Shown piece after piece: positions 50,267 through 57,502 of a stretch of 57,502 nt of DNA. Location of the stretch: the NCBI GenBank assembly GCA_017512805.1, contig JAFWES010000032.1, positions 1 to 57,502 of the forward strand, given 5' to 3'. The stretch's first letter is position 1; each line of letters begins with the position of its first letter. This stretch comes from Clostridia bacterium. GTDB lineage: Bacteria; Bacillota; Clostridia; Christensenellales; Aristaeellaceae. The notes under the pieces are model-generated. The model did not search any database. It had not been told where the DNA came from and saw nothing but the letters and a program-made list of their open reading frames with translations. Both the position numbers and the translations under genes were made by a program.

Positions 50267-50299
50267 AATCTATCATCCGGGAATTGAAATAGTATTGAA
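50267..50299 (-). promoter_or_regulatory. Two-component box and promoter of the NAGPA-VTC operon
   Basis: Seen on the minus strand: TTCAAT-ACTAT-TTCAAT (50299-50283), a 6-bp direct repeat with 11-bp period, then 10 bases and the -10 element TAGATT (50272-50267). No -35 match exists. The layout is identical to the response-regulator promoter at 52424-52456. Confidence 0.78.
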
Positions 50300-50374
50300 G
50301 AAACCGCTCGAAAAATGAACGCAGTGTGAACATCGTCAAAAAAAGCTGCGGCTCGGCCATGAAGCTGCGCGGTA

Positions 50375-50402
50375 ACAAAAAACCCCGCATGCCTGCGGGG
50401 TT
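50375..50402 (-). terminator. Terminator of the two-component operon
   Basis: Seen: arms AACCCCGCA (50381-50389) and TGCGGGGTT (50394-50402), loop of 4, then TTTT on the minus strand. It is 22 bases after the histidine kinase stop. Confidence 0.88.
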
Positions 50403-50424
50403 CATGGGATATGGAAGCAAGAGT

Positions 50425-51696
50425 CTATTTTGCGGCGGGAAATGTCAGGCTGAACGTCGTTTGCCTGTCCTGGGATTCCACCTGAATCAGCCACCGGTGC
50501 TGATCCGCGATTCCTTTGGCGATCGCCAGGCCTAATCCGTAGCTGTTTCCGCTGTACTTTCTGGAAGCGTCCGCCTTGTAAAAGCGGTCGAAAATATGCT
50601 GCAGGGCCTCCGGTGGGATGGTGTCTCCCCTGTTCGTCACGGAAAGGGTGATCGGCATGCCGCCGTTCTTTCCTTTCAGGGGCTGCGGAGCCGTCAGGGA
50701 AACCTGAACCTCGCTGTTCTCCTCGGCGTGCTTGATCGCGTTGTCCAGCAGAATTTTGGCGATCTGCCCGAGATCCTCCGGATAGCCGGAAACCGGCATC
50801 ATATCCGGCAGCTCAAGGTTCAGGGAAACCCCGTGTTCAAACGCGACGCTTTCAAAGGGCAGCGCGATTTCCATAATCGATTCAACCGCGTCAAAGCGGC
50901 TCGCCTGCTGCTTTTCAGCCGCGTTCCCGGCCTCATCCAGTTCCGACAGCTTCAGCAGCGCCGTGACCAGGCCGGACATCCTTTGGGACTCGGTCTGGAT
51001 ATAGCCAAGCCACTTGTTCTTCCCGATACTCTTTTCAAGGACTGCGGCATTGGCGTCAATGACCGTCAGCGGCGTTTTCAGCTCATGGCTCGCGTCAGCG
51101 ATAAAGCGTTTCTGGGCCTGCATGCTTTTTTCCACCGGCGCTGTGATCCGCTTTGCAAGGCTGTTGGCCAGCAGCGCAAATAATCCACACGCCGCCAGGA
51201 AGCCCAGGATGGAGGTCAGCATATACTCCCGGGCTTCCGAGTAAATGGAGGAGGGATTCAGAACAACCAGCAATTTCCCCTGGCTGTTTTCTCCGAGCCG
51301 ATACATCCAGTTCATCCAGGACCCGCGCGTTTCATCCGCTGAAAGGACGTAGCTGATCAATTCGGTCAGCCTGCTTTCATCGTTCCAGAATTCACTCACG
51401 CCCGTGATGGACGTCATGTTCCCCTCAGCATCCAGCTGAATGAAACCCAGTTCATCCGCGGAAACGGACCGCAGCAATTCCGATTTTCCGCGGTGCCGGT
51501 TATCCCGATTCTTTCCGATTCCATACGCATTCGCGGGGCTGTACATCACTTCTGCGGCGGAATCAAGAATTCTGTCAGCCTTTTCAGCCGTCTGGATCAG
51601 ATTCAGCCCGTTCAGGGCAATGATGATCACAAACAGCACCCCCGCGGCGCTGAAAAAAATGCTCCGGAAAACGCTTTTCCGTAATGTGCTAATCAT
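50425..51696 (-). CDS. Sensor histidine kinase
   Basis: 423 aa. Seen: first membrane helix at ~12-33 (SIFFSAAGVLFVIIIALNGL), an extracytoplasmic sensor part of about 125 residues, second helix at ~160-178 (GFLAACGLFALLANSLAKRI), then the H-box FIADASHELKTPLTVIDAN (~198), N-box ILLDNAIKHAEENSE, and G-boxes FDRFYKADASRKYSGNSYGL, GLAIAKGIAD. Autophosphorylates on the His and passes phosphate to the regulator at 51689. Its start overlaps the regulator end by 8 bases. The sensor part is not a recognised domain. It shares a shape with BaeS/SaeS-type kinases. Confidence 0.95.
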   Translation of the reverse strand: MISTLRKSVFRSIFFSAAGVLFVIIIALNGLNLIQTAEKADRILDSAAEVMYSPANAYGIGKNRDNRHRGKSELLRSVSADELGFIQLDAEGNMTSITGVSEFWNDESRLTELISYVLSADETRGSWMNWMYRLGENSQGKLLVVLNPSSIYSEAREYMLTSILGFLAACGLFALLANSLAKRITAPVEKSMQAQKRFIADASHELKTPLTVIDANAAVLEKSIGKNKWLGYIQTESQRMSGLVTALLKLSELDEAGNAAEKQQASRFDAVESIMEIALPFESVAFEHGVSLNLELPDMMPVSGYPEDLGQIAKILLDNAIKHAEENSEVQVSLTAPQPLKGKNGGMPITLSVTNRGDTIPPEALQHIFDRFYKADASRKYSGNSYGLGLAIAKGIADQHRWLIQVESQDRQTTFSLTFPAAK

Positions 51697-52378
51697 GCTC
51701 GCCGGCCTCCAGCTGGTATCCTACGCCGCGGATCAGTCGAATGGTTACATTTGTTTTGGTGTACTGCATCTTCTTTCGCAGAAACGAGATGTAGACGTCC
51801 ACATTGTTGTACTCCGCGTCGCTGTCATATCCCCACACCCGTTCGGTGATCTGTTCCCGGCTGAGAACCCGCCCGGGATTGAGCATCAGGTATTCCAGCA
51901 GCTTATATTCCTTCGCGCTCAGCCGGACGGAACGGGTTCCGCCTTCGCATTGGATGGTATACGTCTTCGTGTCTAAAAGGAGATCGCCCACATGGAGCCG
52001 GTCATTCTCCACCTGATGCTCGCCGCGGCGCAGAACCATCCGGATTCGGGCCAGCAGCTCTTCCAAAGCAAAGGGCTTTGTGACATAGTCGTCCGCTCCC
52101 ATGTCCATGCCTTCCACTTTGTCATCCAGGGCGGATCGGGCTGTCAGCAGAATAATCGGGATATGATTCTTCTCCTTGCGGACGCGCCTGAGCACCTCAA
52201 AGCCATCCATCTGCGGAAGCATGACATCCAGAATGATCAGATCATATAAGCCCGTCAGAATCATGTCCAGCCCGTCCGCGCCGTTATCCGCCCCTTCCGC
52301 CTCATAGCCTTCCCCGGCCAAAGAGGTCATCAGGGCCTCCCGCAGCCCCTCTTCGTCTTCAATCACCAGAAGCTTCAC
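51689..52378 (-). CDS. OmpR/PhoB-family response regulator
   Basis: 229 aa. Seen: receiver domain 1-115 with acidic pocket IEDEEGL, phospho-acceptor Asp in DLIILDVMLPQMDGFEVLRR, Thr in PIILLTARSALDD and Lys in DDYVTKPFALEELLARI; winged-helix DNA-binding domain 128-225 (VRLSAKEYKLLEYLMLNPGR, VLSREQITERVWGYDSDAEY, NNVDVYISFLRKKMQ, IRLIRGVGYQLE). GTG start at 52378 with GGGAG 5 bases upstream. Upstream box TTCAAT-ACTAT-TTCCAT followed by a -10 at 10 bases is the kind of site this family uses; an almost identical box precedes the NAGPA-VTC operon. So it probably controls itself and that operon. Confidence 0.95.
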   Translation of the reverse strand: MKLLVIEDEEGLREALMTSLAGEGYEAEGADNGADGLDMILTGLYDLIILDVMLPQMDGFEVLRRVRKEKNHIPIILLTARSALDDKVEGMDMGADDYVTKPFALEELLARIRMVLRRGEHQVENDRLHVGDLLLDTKTYTIQCEGGTRSVRLSAKEYKLLEYLMLNPGRVLSREQITERVWGYDSDAEYNNVDVYISFLRKKMQYTKTNVTIRLIRGVGYQLEAGEHD

Positions 52379-52423
52379 GCCATCTCCCGCCCTTCCTGAC
52401 CGTCGAATTCACAGGTCTTTCAA

Positions 52424-52456
52424 AGTATATCAAACAAGCATGGAAATAGTATTGAA
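52424..52456 (-). promoter_or_regulatory. Two-component box and promoter of the response regulator gene
   Basis: Seen on the minus strand: TTCAAT-ACTAT-TTCCAT (52456-52440), 10 bases, then TATACT (52429-52424). No -35 box. A palindrome GAAAACCG ... CGGTTTTC (52454-52474) overlaps the upstream edge. Confidence 0.78.
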
Positions 52457-52479
52457 AACCGTCTGCCGGTTTTCGGAAA

Positions 52480-52511
52480 ATAAAAAACGCATGACAGGTT
52501 TCCCGCCATGC
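52480..52511 (-). terminator. Terminator of the HIT gene
   Basis: Seen on the minus strand: GCATGGCGGG, loop AAA, CCTGTCATGC (two G-U pairs), then TTTTTT. It lies 9 bases after the HIT stop. Confidence 0.78.
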
Positions 52512-52519
52512 ATTTGATC

Positions 52520-52954
52520 TTATAGATTCGATTTGATCTTTTCGATCATCTCCGCGTATTCCGCGTCGCTGAGTTTGGTCTGTCCGGGATTCATGGCGAA
52601 CACGCCGCCCCATTCGAACCCGTCCCGATACTTCGGCACAAGGTGAACATGCAGGTGGCATCCGGTGTCCCCATACGCGCCGTAGTTGATTTTCTCGGGA
52701 TGGAAGGCGGCGTGAATGGCTTTCGCCGCGCGGGCTATATCCTCGATGAAGGCGGCGCGCTCTTCCGGGCTGATGTCAACGATCTCGCTGACGTGATCTT
52801 TGTAGGCGACGATGCAGCGGCCGGGATGGCTCTGCTCCCGGAACAGGATGAGTTTGCTTACTGACAGGTCGCAGATGGGGATGCCAAAGGCGTCCAGCAG
52901 CTCGCCTCCCATGCAGTATCCGCACTTGCTCCGCGGCGCTTCCAGTTCGGTCAT
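52520..52954 (-). CDS. HIT-family hydrolase
   Basis: 144 aa. Seen: the histidine triad HLHVHLVPKYRDGF near residue 101, ILFREQSHPGRCIVAYKDHV typical of the family, and an N-terminal CGYC pair that could bind zinc. Known: HIT proteins split nucleotide phosphoramidates or dinucleotides. AGAGGG lies 7 bases before the ATG. It has its own promoter (53001-53029) and terminator, so it is a single-gene unit. Confidence 0.92.
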   Translation of the reverse strand: MTELEAPRSKCGYCMGGELLDAFGIPICDLSVSKLILFREQSHPGRCIVAYKDHVSEIVDISPEERAAFIEDIARAAKAIHAAFHPEKINYGAYGDTGCHLHVHLVPKYRDGFEWGGVFAMNPGQTKLSDAEYAEMIEKIKSNL

Positions 52955-53000
52955 TGAATATCCCTCTTTCCTGATATATCGTCCGATTCACGGCCTAACT

Positions 53001-53029
53001 ATTATACAAAAAAAGCAACGGTCTTGCAA
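53001..53029 (-). promoter_or_regulatory. Promoter of the HIT gene
   Basis: Seen on the minus strand: TTGCAA (53029-53024), 17 bases, TATAAT (53006-53001), about 47 bases before the start codon. Confidence 0.85.
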
Positions 53030-53199
53030 TGTGCAATTTTATTGAACCAATCCGTTTACAAATCAGCCTTTTCCAAATCAACTTGAGGCACCTGGAGTCA
53101 CCCATCGCTTATCAGAGCAAGCACCTGACGCAGGTCATCTCCAGGTTTCCAACTGGTAACCTCTCCAAATCTTGGAATCGAAAATCATTCTATCAAACG

Positions 53200-53448
53200 T
53201 CACAGCTCATTTTCGTCGCTCTCTTCTGCTTCACTCTCATATCGCTGAACCAATTCGCTCAGCTTCATATCCATAGCATCCGACAGCTTCATAAGCGTCT
53301 CCATATTTGCTGCCTTTGATCCTGCTTCAATCATGGTCAAGTGGGTTCTTCCAATTCCAGCCAATCCACTGAGCACATCCTGCGATAGGCCCTTTTCTTT
53401 CCGAATATTCCGTATGGTTTGACCAATGGCGCGCGGATTATATTGCAT
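53200..53448 (-). CDS. Small XRE-family DNA-binding protein
   Basis: 82 aa. Seen: a Cro/C1-type helix-turn-helix covering residues 5-65 (IGQTIRNIRKEKGLSQDVLS, LAGIGRTHLTMIEAGSKAAN, METLMKLSDAMDMKLSELVQ) and an acidic tail. GGAGGTGGTG precedes the ATG. Known: such one-domain repressors often control a neighbouring accessory locus. It is divergent from the AT-rich giant gene at 53862; palindromes between them (53525-53536, 53757-53772) are candidate binding sites. Its base composition is intermediate. Confidence 0.85.
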   Translation of the reverse strand: MQYNPRAIGQTIRNIRKEKGLSQDVLSGLAGIGRTHLTMIEAGSKAANMETLMKLSDAMDMKLSELVQRYESEAEESDENEL

Positions 53449-53861
53449 TGATCACCACCTCCATCTGAAGTGTAAAAGAACGGAGCCAGAAATATGTCTA
53501 CGATGGTTGACATGTAGCCAAAAGAAGTATATACTTAATCACTAATAGTGAACCTTGTCAGTAAAATATCAAGCGCAATTCGATCATAGAAACCAAATTC
53601 AGAAAACATGTTCTATGCAAACTGATAATTGTGTATTCAATGTTGGGGAAGTAACAGCAAGAAGGGGGATGATTGTTGAAAGGTAGAAACGCACATTCAA
53701 CAATAAACCAAAAAAGTTGATTAAGCACTCTGGAAGTCGCCAGAAAAAACATGCAGTAATAACTCGTTATTAACGAACGATTATCCTTGCTCAAGAATTT
53801 TAGCCGCTATGTTTTTTGATTAGTTTGTTGCCCATTTTAATTTGAAAGGGTGGTTGTTCAG
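53449..53861. promoter_or_regulatory. AT-rich control region before the giant mosaic gene
   Basis: A 413-base stretch without a supported gene. It contains a strong plus promoter (53507-53535), a leader of about 320 bases, a 9-bp inverted repeat ATTGTTGAA/TTCAACAAT (53672-53680, 53696-53704), and the palindrome TAATAAC-TC-GTTATTA (53757-53772). Confidence 0.6.
53507..53535 (+). promoter_or_regulatory. Promoter with palindromic -10, probably for the giant mosaic gene
   Basis: Seen: TTGACA (53507-53512), 17 bases, TATACT (53530-53535). The -10 is inside the perfect palindrome AAGTATATACTT (53525-53536), a good place for a repressor such as the divergent XRE protein. Confidence 0.75.
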
Positions 53862-56800
53862 ATGAAAGCTAAAGTATGTATAATAATATCTCTGTTATGC
53901 ATCATCTTGTTTGCCTGCTTTTCTTTTGCTATCGCTTATGAAGATGCATCGTCATATATTTCATTCTATAATCAGACACGGGGAGCAACATATTATGGCT
54001 ACAATAAAGAAGATGTTGGTTATTTTTCTGATGGTTATTGGGATAAGCAATTGAAAGCAATCTACGGAAAAGAAATTTATCATGATTCAAGTACCTGGAG
54101 ATATATTAGCAATCGCGGATGTCAAATGCTTGCATATGCAAATGCTATTCAATGGTTGACTAATCAAAAAGCAAATGATACACGAGCAGTAGAAATACTA
54201 TATGAATTGTATAGTCAAAAATCAGATCCAACAACGGCAACATCTGATTATACAAAATATATAGTAAAACAATATGGTACGACATATGGAATTAAAGAGG
54301 CCTCGAAAAGCAAAGCATGGAATAATATCGTTTCTGTTCTAGACAATGGCGGATGTTTCTTGCTGCATGTGACTTACGGTGGAGGGGGCCATTATGCGTT
54401 GGTTGTTGGATATCAAATAGCAAGCATCGGTGGCGTTTCCACAAAGTTATTACAGGTTGTTGACTCAAGTACATCTTCTACTATAAAAAGGATACCAAAC
54501 AAAATAGCATACTCATTTTCAAATCTTGGTTCAAAAATTTCTGGCAATTTTTCTAGTAATTCAGGGAATTATGGTCAATACTGGATTCGCTACGACGATT
54601 TCAACTCCACTTCTGCTGATTCTTTTTCTGCTGCATTTACATCTGTTGCTGGTAAAGCCCGAATTCAAGTCAATCCAACTTCGATGCAGTTGAGTGCGAG
54701 CTCAGGGGTTTTATATTTGGATAGCACCCTTTCCTTAAGTGCAAATGTTTATCCAGTGAATGCGAATCAATCAATTACATGGACGACGAGTAATTCAAAT
54801 GTGGCTACTGTAAATAACGGAGTTGTTAACCCAGCAGGTATAGGTATTGTAACAATCACGGCCACATCCTCTGTGGATAATAGTATAAAAGCTTCTTGTG
54901 AATTAGAAGTCAAGTATAACGGAACAGGGATGATAAAGTTCAATTCCATTATCATACCTTATCGTTATAAAATAAACAGTAACGGTTTCAATTGGGCCTC
55001 CGGCAGCGGTTCAATAACATCTGATGTGAATTTAAAAGAAGTATTCTTTACTCTTGTTCATCCGCCGACCAACTCCGCCGATCCATCAACAGCGAAAGTA
55101 TATACGTGGCGTTATCCATCAGACACGTCAAAAACAATTGGCGCAAAGCAGCTAGATATGACTACGGTCAATAGTTTGATAAAGTTCAGTGCAATTTCTA
55201 CCACAGGACAGGGCTTCTTCGAAATCAAAGCGGTTGATATTGCCGGAAGAACTTTGACAAAAGGAAGAATTATTCAAGTATCAAAGACTACTGGTGTGAC
55301 CGCCTCAACAAATTCAGAATGCACTAATACACAATATCGCATGACCACAAGGATTGAAGAACCACAATTAAAAGATTCTGCCGTTTTAAATGGGCATAGG
55401 TATGAGCGCTATCTTGCTACTTATTCCTGGACAGAAGCCAAAGTCTATGCTGAGAGGCTTGGCGGACACTTGGTAACAATCAACGATGCAGAAGAAAATG
55501 CAACTGTGTTTTCCTTAGTGAATAAAGACTCTGACTTTGGTGCATGGATAGGTGGATATCGCGATGGCAGTGTTTGGAAATGGGTAACGAACGAACCGTT
55601 CAGTTATACGAATTGGAATACAGACGATAACGAACCTAACGGTCAATGGAGCCTGGAAAACTATGCAGCCATGATGAGAACTGCTGGAAAGTGGCGCGAT
55701 TCAGCTTTGAATAATTATGCATGGAAATACTTTGTGGTAGAATATGATCCTGTATTAGTATCCGAAATTTTGATTACGGGAGAGAAAGCCGTGACTGTTG
55801 GTGAATCATTCACACTTTCCGCAACTGTACTTCCAGATAATACGTATAACAATAGGGTAATATTTTCAAGCTCAGATCCAACTATTGCTTCGGTTGACAG
55901 CGAGACTGGCTTGGTTACGGCAATTAAAGAGGGAGAAGTAACAATAGTGGCTATCGCTGCCGATGAAAGCGGAGTTTCTAGTTCCTTTATCTTGAGTGTT
56001 CTTCATGAACCGATATCTGTTACGGGAGTAAAGATAAGTGCAGACGACTCGTTATATACAGATGAAAATACCATCGTTCTCAGAGAGTTGGACACTATCA
56101 GTCTAAACGCAATTATAATGCCAACGGATGCTGATAATACGGATTGCTACTTCACGAGTTCAGATGGTGCAATCATATCGGTTGAAGATTATTCAAATAT
56201 TATTACTGCAATCGGTTCGGGCACTTGCACAATAACAGTAACAACAGTTGATGGTGAATATACGGATTCTATAACTGTAATTGTTCTTCCGATTTCAGGC
56301 AATTGTGGTGAAAACCTGACCTGGAGTAAATCAGGTACAAGTCTAACTATCTCCGGTACAGGTGCTATGTACGACTATGATAACAACGGTGGGCCTTGGG
56401 GCCAAGAAATAACTTCACTGATACTGGAAGACGGAATTACTTATATTGGAGCAAAAGCCTTCTATTATAGCCAGGTTAACACTATAGAATGGCCAAGTAC
56501 TTTAAAGACGATTGGAAGGCTGGCTTTCCACGGATGTATGCACCTCGAGACGCTGAATAACTTGCCGGAGGGATTGGAGGCACTGGAGATAGATGCATTT
56601 TCAAATTGTACTAATCTGAGTTCTGTAATATTTCCGTCATCACTACAAACGATTGGAGGCGATGCTTTCCAGTTTACAAGTCTGCAAACCGTTTCGATTC
56701 CGTCATCTGTAAGGTCGATAGGTTACAATCCATTCTGTTGCACAACGATCCAATCTATCCAAGTGCAAAACAGTGATTATTTCAAGACGGTCGATGGTGT

Positions 56801-57383
56801 GCTATATACGAAAGACGGCAAGACGCTGGTAGCGTATCCCTGTGAGGATGAAAGAAACAGCTATTTTGTCGAACCTGGAACTGAAACAATCCAGGCTAAT
56901 GCCTTCTATGGACAGAAATATCTCATAAATCTGGTGTTCCCTTGGGGGGTCAACACAATCAGCAGATATGCTTGCTATGGTATCAACTCACTACAAAGTG
57001 TAACTATTCCTGGAACAGTAACAGCGATTGGAAATAACGCGCTTGTGTCCTGTCCAAATCTTACGATTAGTTGCACTGAAGGTAGTGCAGCTCAAGAATA
57101 TGCTGTAGCAAATAGCATTCCGTTTACTTTGATCGATTCTCCCTTAATCAATCCAGATTTTGTTCTCCCTACTGGAACATCGGTTATTGAAGAAGAAGCA
57201 TTTATGGGAATTGCAGCAAAACGCATAAAGCTGCCGGAGGGAGTGACGGAGATCCGAGCAAATGCTTTTGCAAACTGTCCGAATCTAAAACAAATCTATA
57301 TTCCTGAGGGTTGCGAGAGAATTGCGACTACTGCTTTTTCCGGAGTTTCTTATCTCATAATTTATCCTGAATTCCCGGGGTAA
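53862..57383 (+). CDS. Giant secreted mosaic protein: C39-like peptidase, Ig-like, C-type lectin and BspA-type LRR domains
   Basis: 1173 aa. Seen: signal peptide 1-26 (KVCIIISLLCIILFACFSFA); C39-like papain-fold peptidase ~30-265 with Cys in SNRGCQMLAYANAIQW (~87) and His in GGGGHYALVVGYQ (~176); Ig-like (Big_2) ~268-350; a further beta domain ~355-490; C-type lectin-like domain ~500-629 (YSWTEAKVYAERLGGHLVTI, WKWVTNEPFSYTNWNTDDNE); two Ig-like domains ~632-812; BspA-type leucine-rich repeats ~813-1173 (LTISGTGAMYDYDNNGGPWG, ITYIGAKAFYY). No LPxTG or membrane anchor at the end. The ATG at 53862 starts the signal peptide; a GTG 12 bases earlier was rejected. AT-rich codons unlike the rest of the window suggest transfer. 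Likely an adhesin or surface protease. Confidence 0.85.
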   Translation: MKAKVCIIISLLCIILFACFSFAIAYEDASSYISFYNQTRGATYYGYNKEDVGYFSDGYWDKQLKAIYGKEIYHDSSTWRYISNRGCQMLAYANAIQWLTNQKANDTRAVEILYELYSQKSDPTTATSDYTKYIVKQYGTTYGIKEASKSKAWNNIVSVLDNGGCFLLHVTYGGGGHYALVVGYQIASIGGVSTKLLQVVDSSTSSTIKRIPNKIAYSFSNLGSKISGNFSSNSGNYGQYWIRYDDFNSTSADSFSAAFTSVAGKARIQVNPTSMQLSASSGVLYLDSTLSLSANVYPVNANQSITWTTSNSNVATVNNGVVNPAGIGIVTITATSSVDNSIKASCELEVKYNGTGMIKFNSIIIPYRYKINSNGFNWASGSGSITSDVNLKEVFFTLVHPPTNSADPSTAKVYTWRYPSDTSKTIGAKQLDMTTVNSLIKFSAISTTGQGFFEIKAVDIAGRTLTKGRIIQVSKTTGVTASTNSECTNTQYRMTTRIEEPQLKDSAVLNGHRYERYLATYSWTEAKVYAERLGGHLVTINDAEENATVFSLVNKDSDFGAWIGGYRDGSVWKWVTNEPFSYTNWNTDDNEPNGQWSLENYAAMMRTAGKWRDSALNNYAWKYFVVEYDPVLVSEILITGEKAVTVGESFTLSATVLPDNTYNNRVIFSSSDPTIASVDSETGLVTAIKEGEVTIVAIAADESGVSSSFILSVLHEPISVTGVKISADDSLYTDENTIVLRELDTISLNAIIMPTDADNTDCYFTSSDGAIISVEDYSNIITAIGSGTCTITVTTVDGEYTDSITVIVLPISGNCGENLTWSKSGTSLTISGTGAMYDYDNNGGPWGQEITSLILEDGITYIGAKAFYYSQVNTIEWPSTLKTIGRLAFHGCMHLETLNNLPEGLEALEIDAFSNCTNLSSVIFPSSLQTIGGDAFQFTSLQTVSIPSSVRSIGYNPFCCTTIQSIQVQNSDYFKTVDGVLYTKDGKTLVAYPCEDERNSYFVEPGTETIQANAFYGQKYLINLVFPWGVNTISRYACYGINSLQSVTIPGTVTAIGNNALVSCPNLTISCTEGSAAQEYAVANSIPFTLIDSPLINPDFVLPTGTSVIEEEAFMGIAAKRIKLPEGVTEIRANAFANCPNLKQIYIPEGCERIATTAFSGVSYLIIYPEFPG

Positions 57384-57454
57384 AATTCGAACTACCTTAT
57401 CGTAACTTCCTTCAGAAAAGTGCTTGAAACCATTGATTTTTCTCACTTTTTCGC

Positions 57455-57483
57455 TTGCATTTTTGCCTCTGCTGTGGTAGAAT
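57455..57483 (+). promoter_or_regulatory. Promoter for a gene beyond the right edge
   Basis: Seen: TTGCAT (57455-57460), 17 bases, TAGAAT (57478-57483). No coding start follows inside the window. Confidence 0.7.
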
Positions 57484-57502
57484 GTAGTAAGAAGATTTAT
57501 TC

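Noticed and set aside
53088-53137. Inverted repeat CCTGGAG ... CTCCAGG downstream of the XRE gene
   Set aside because: Arms are short, about 40 bases apart, and no T run follows; no supported role.
53558-53794. 78-codon minus-strand frame in the AT-rich leader
   Set aside because: No ribosome site, no recognisable motif, and it covers the promoter leader of the giant gene.

Overview
The window looks like a chromosomal segment of a saccharolytic, GC-rich Clostridia-type Firmicute, probably a gut or rumen commensal. The reasons are several sugar ABC transporters of the LplB/AraQ type without their own ATPase, Sec signal peptides of the MKKLLSLLLAL type, LacI and AraC regulators, strong sigma-A promoters (TTGACA/TTGCAN, 17 bp spacer, TATAAT) and GGAGG ribosome sites. 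An assignment near Christensenellales is an inference from gene style, not a proof. No rRNA, tRNA, CRISPR array or intact transposase gene was seen.

Layout. Positions 1-5000 (lower GC) hold an ECF sigma factor with its truncated putative anti-sigma partner, two secreted proteins with SH3-like regions, and a chimeric gene in which a sugar-permease fragment is fused to an unrelated C-terminus. A LacI regulator and an intact promoter/operator face that chimera, so a transporter locus seems to have been deleted. A MATE exporter follows. Positions 8.3-23.2 kb carry a pectin (rhamnogalacturonan/oligogalacturonate) locus: on the minus strand GH105, two permeases, a binding protein, a polysaccharide deacetylase, oligogalacturonate lyase, two SGNH esterases and a large GH2 enzyme; divergently a LacI regulator, rhamnose mutarotase and an AraC regulator. 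Both divergent promoters carry the same operator just after the -10 box. Positions 22.2-35.1 kb continue the theme with a GH112 phosphorylase (probably beta-galactosyl-rhamnose phosphorylase), its ABC transporter and an aldo/keto reductase, a GH78 rhamnosidase, and a third ABC transporter. The enzymes lack signal peptides, so oligosaccharides are apparently imported and broken down in the cytosol.

Positions 35.2-45.7 kb are housekeeping and accessory genes (AzlCD, two MATE exporters, a TldD/TldE pair, a DMT exporter, DUF523). They surround a patch of decaying genes at 41.9-44.9 kb: a monooxygenase with a deletion and frameshift, a remnant of a GMC oxidoreductase, and a frameshifted ZIP transporter.

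Positions 45.8-52.4 kb are the most original part: a five-gene operon (phosphodiester glycosidase, small membrane protein, Cthe_2159-type beta-helix protein, VTC polyphosphate-polymerase-like protein, DUF4956 membrane protein) next to an OmpR-type two-component system. The promoters of the operon and of the two-component genes share the same 6-5-6 direct-repeat box, each exactly 10 bp upstream of a -10 element, so the two-component system probably controls itself and the operon.

From about 53.5 kb the DNA turns AT-rich and encodes a giant secreted mosaic protein (C39-like peptidase, Ig-like, C-type lectin and BspA leucine-rich repeat domains) behind a long structured leader. This looks like a recent acquisition.
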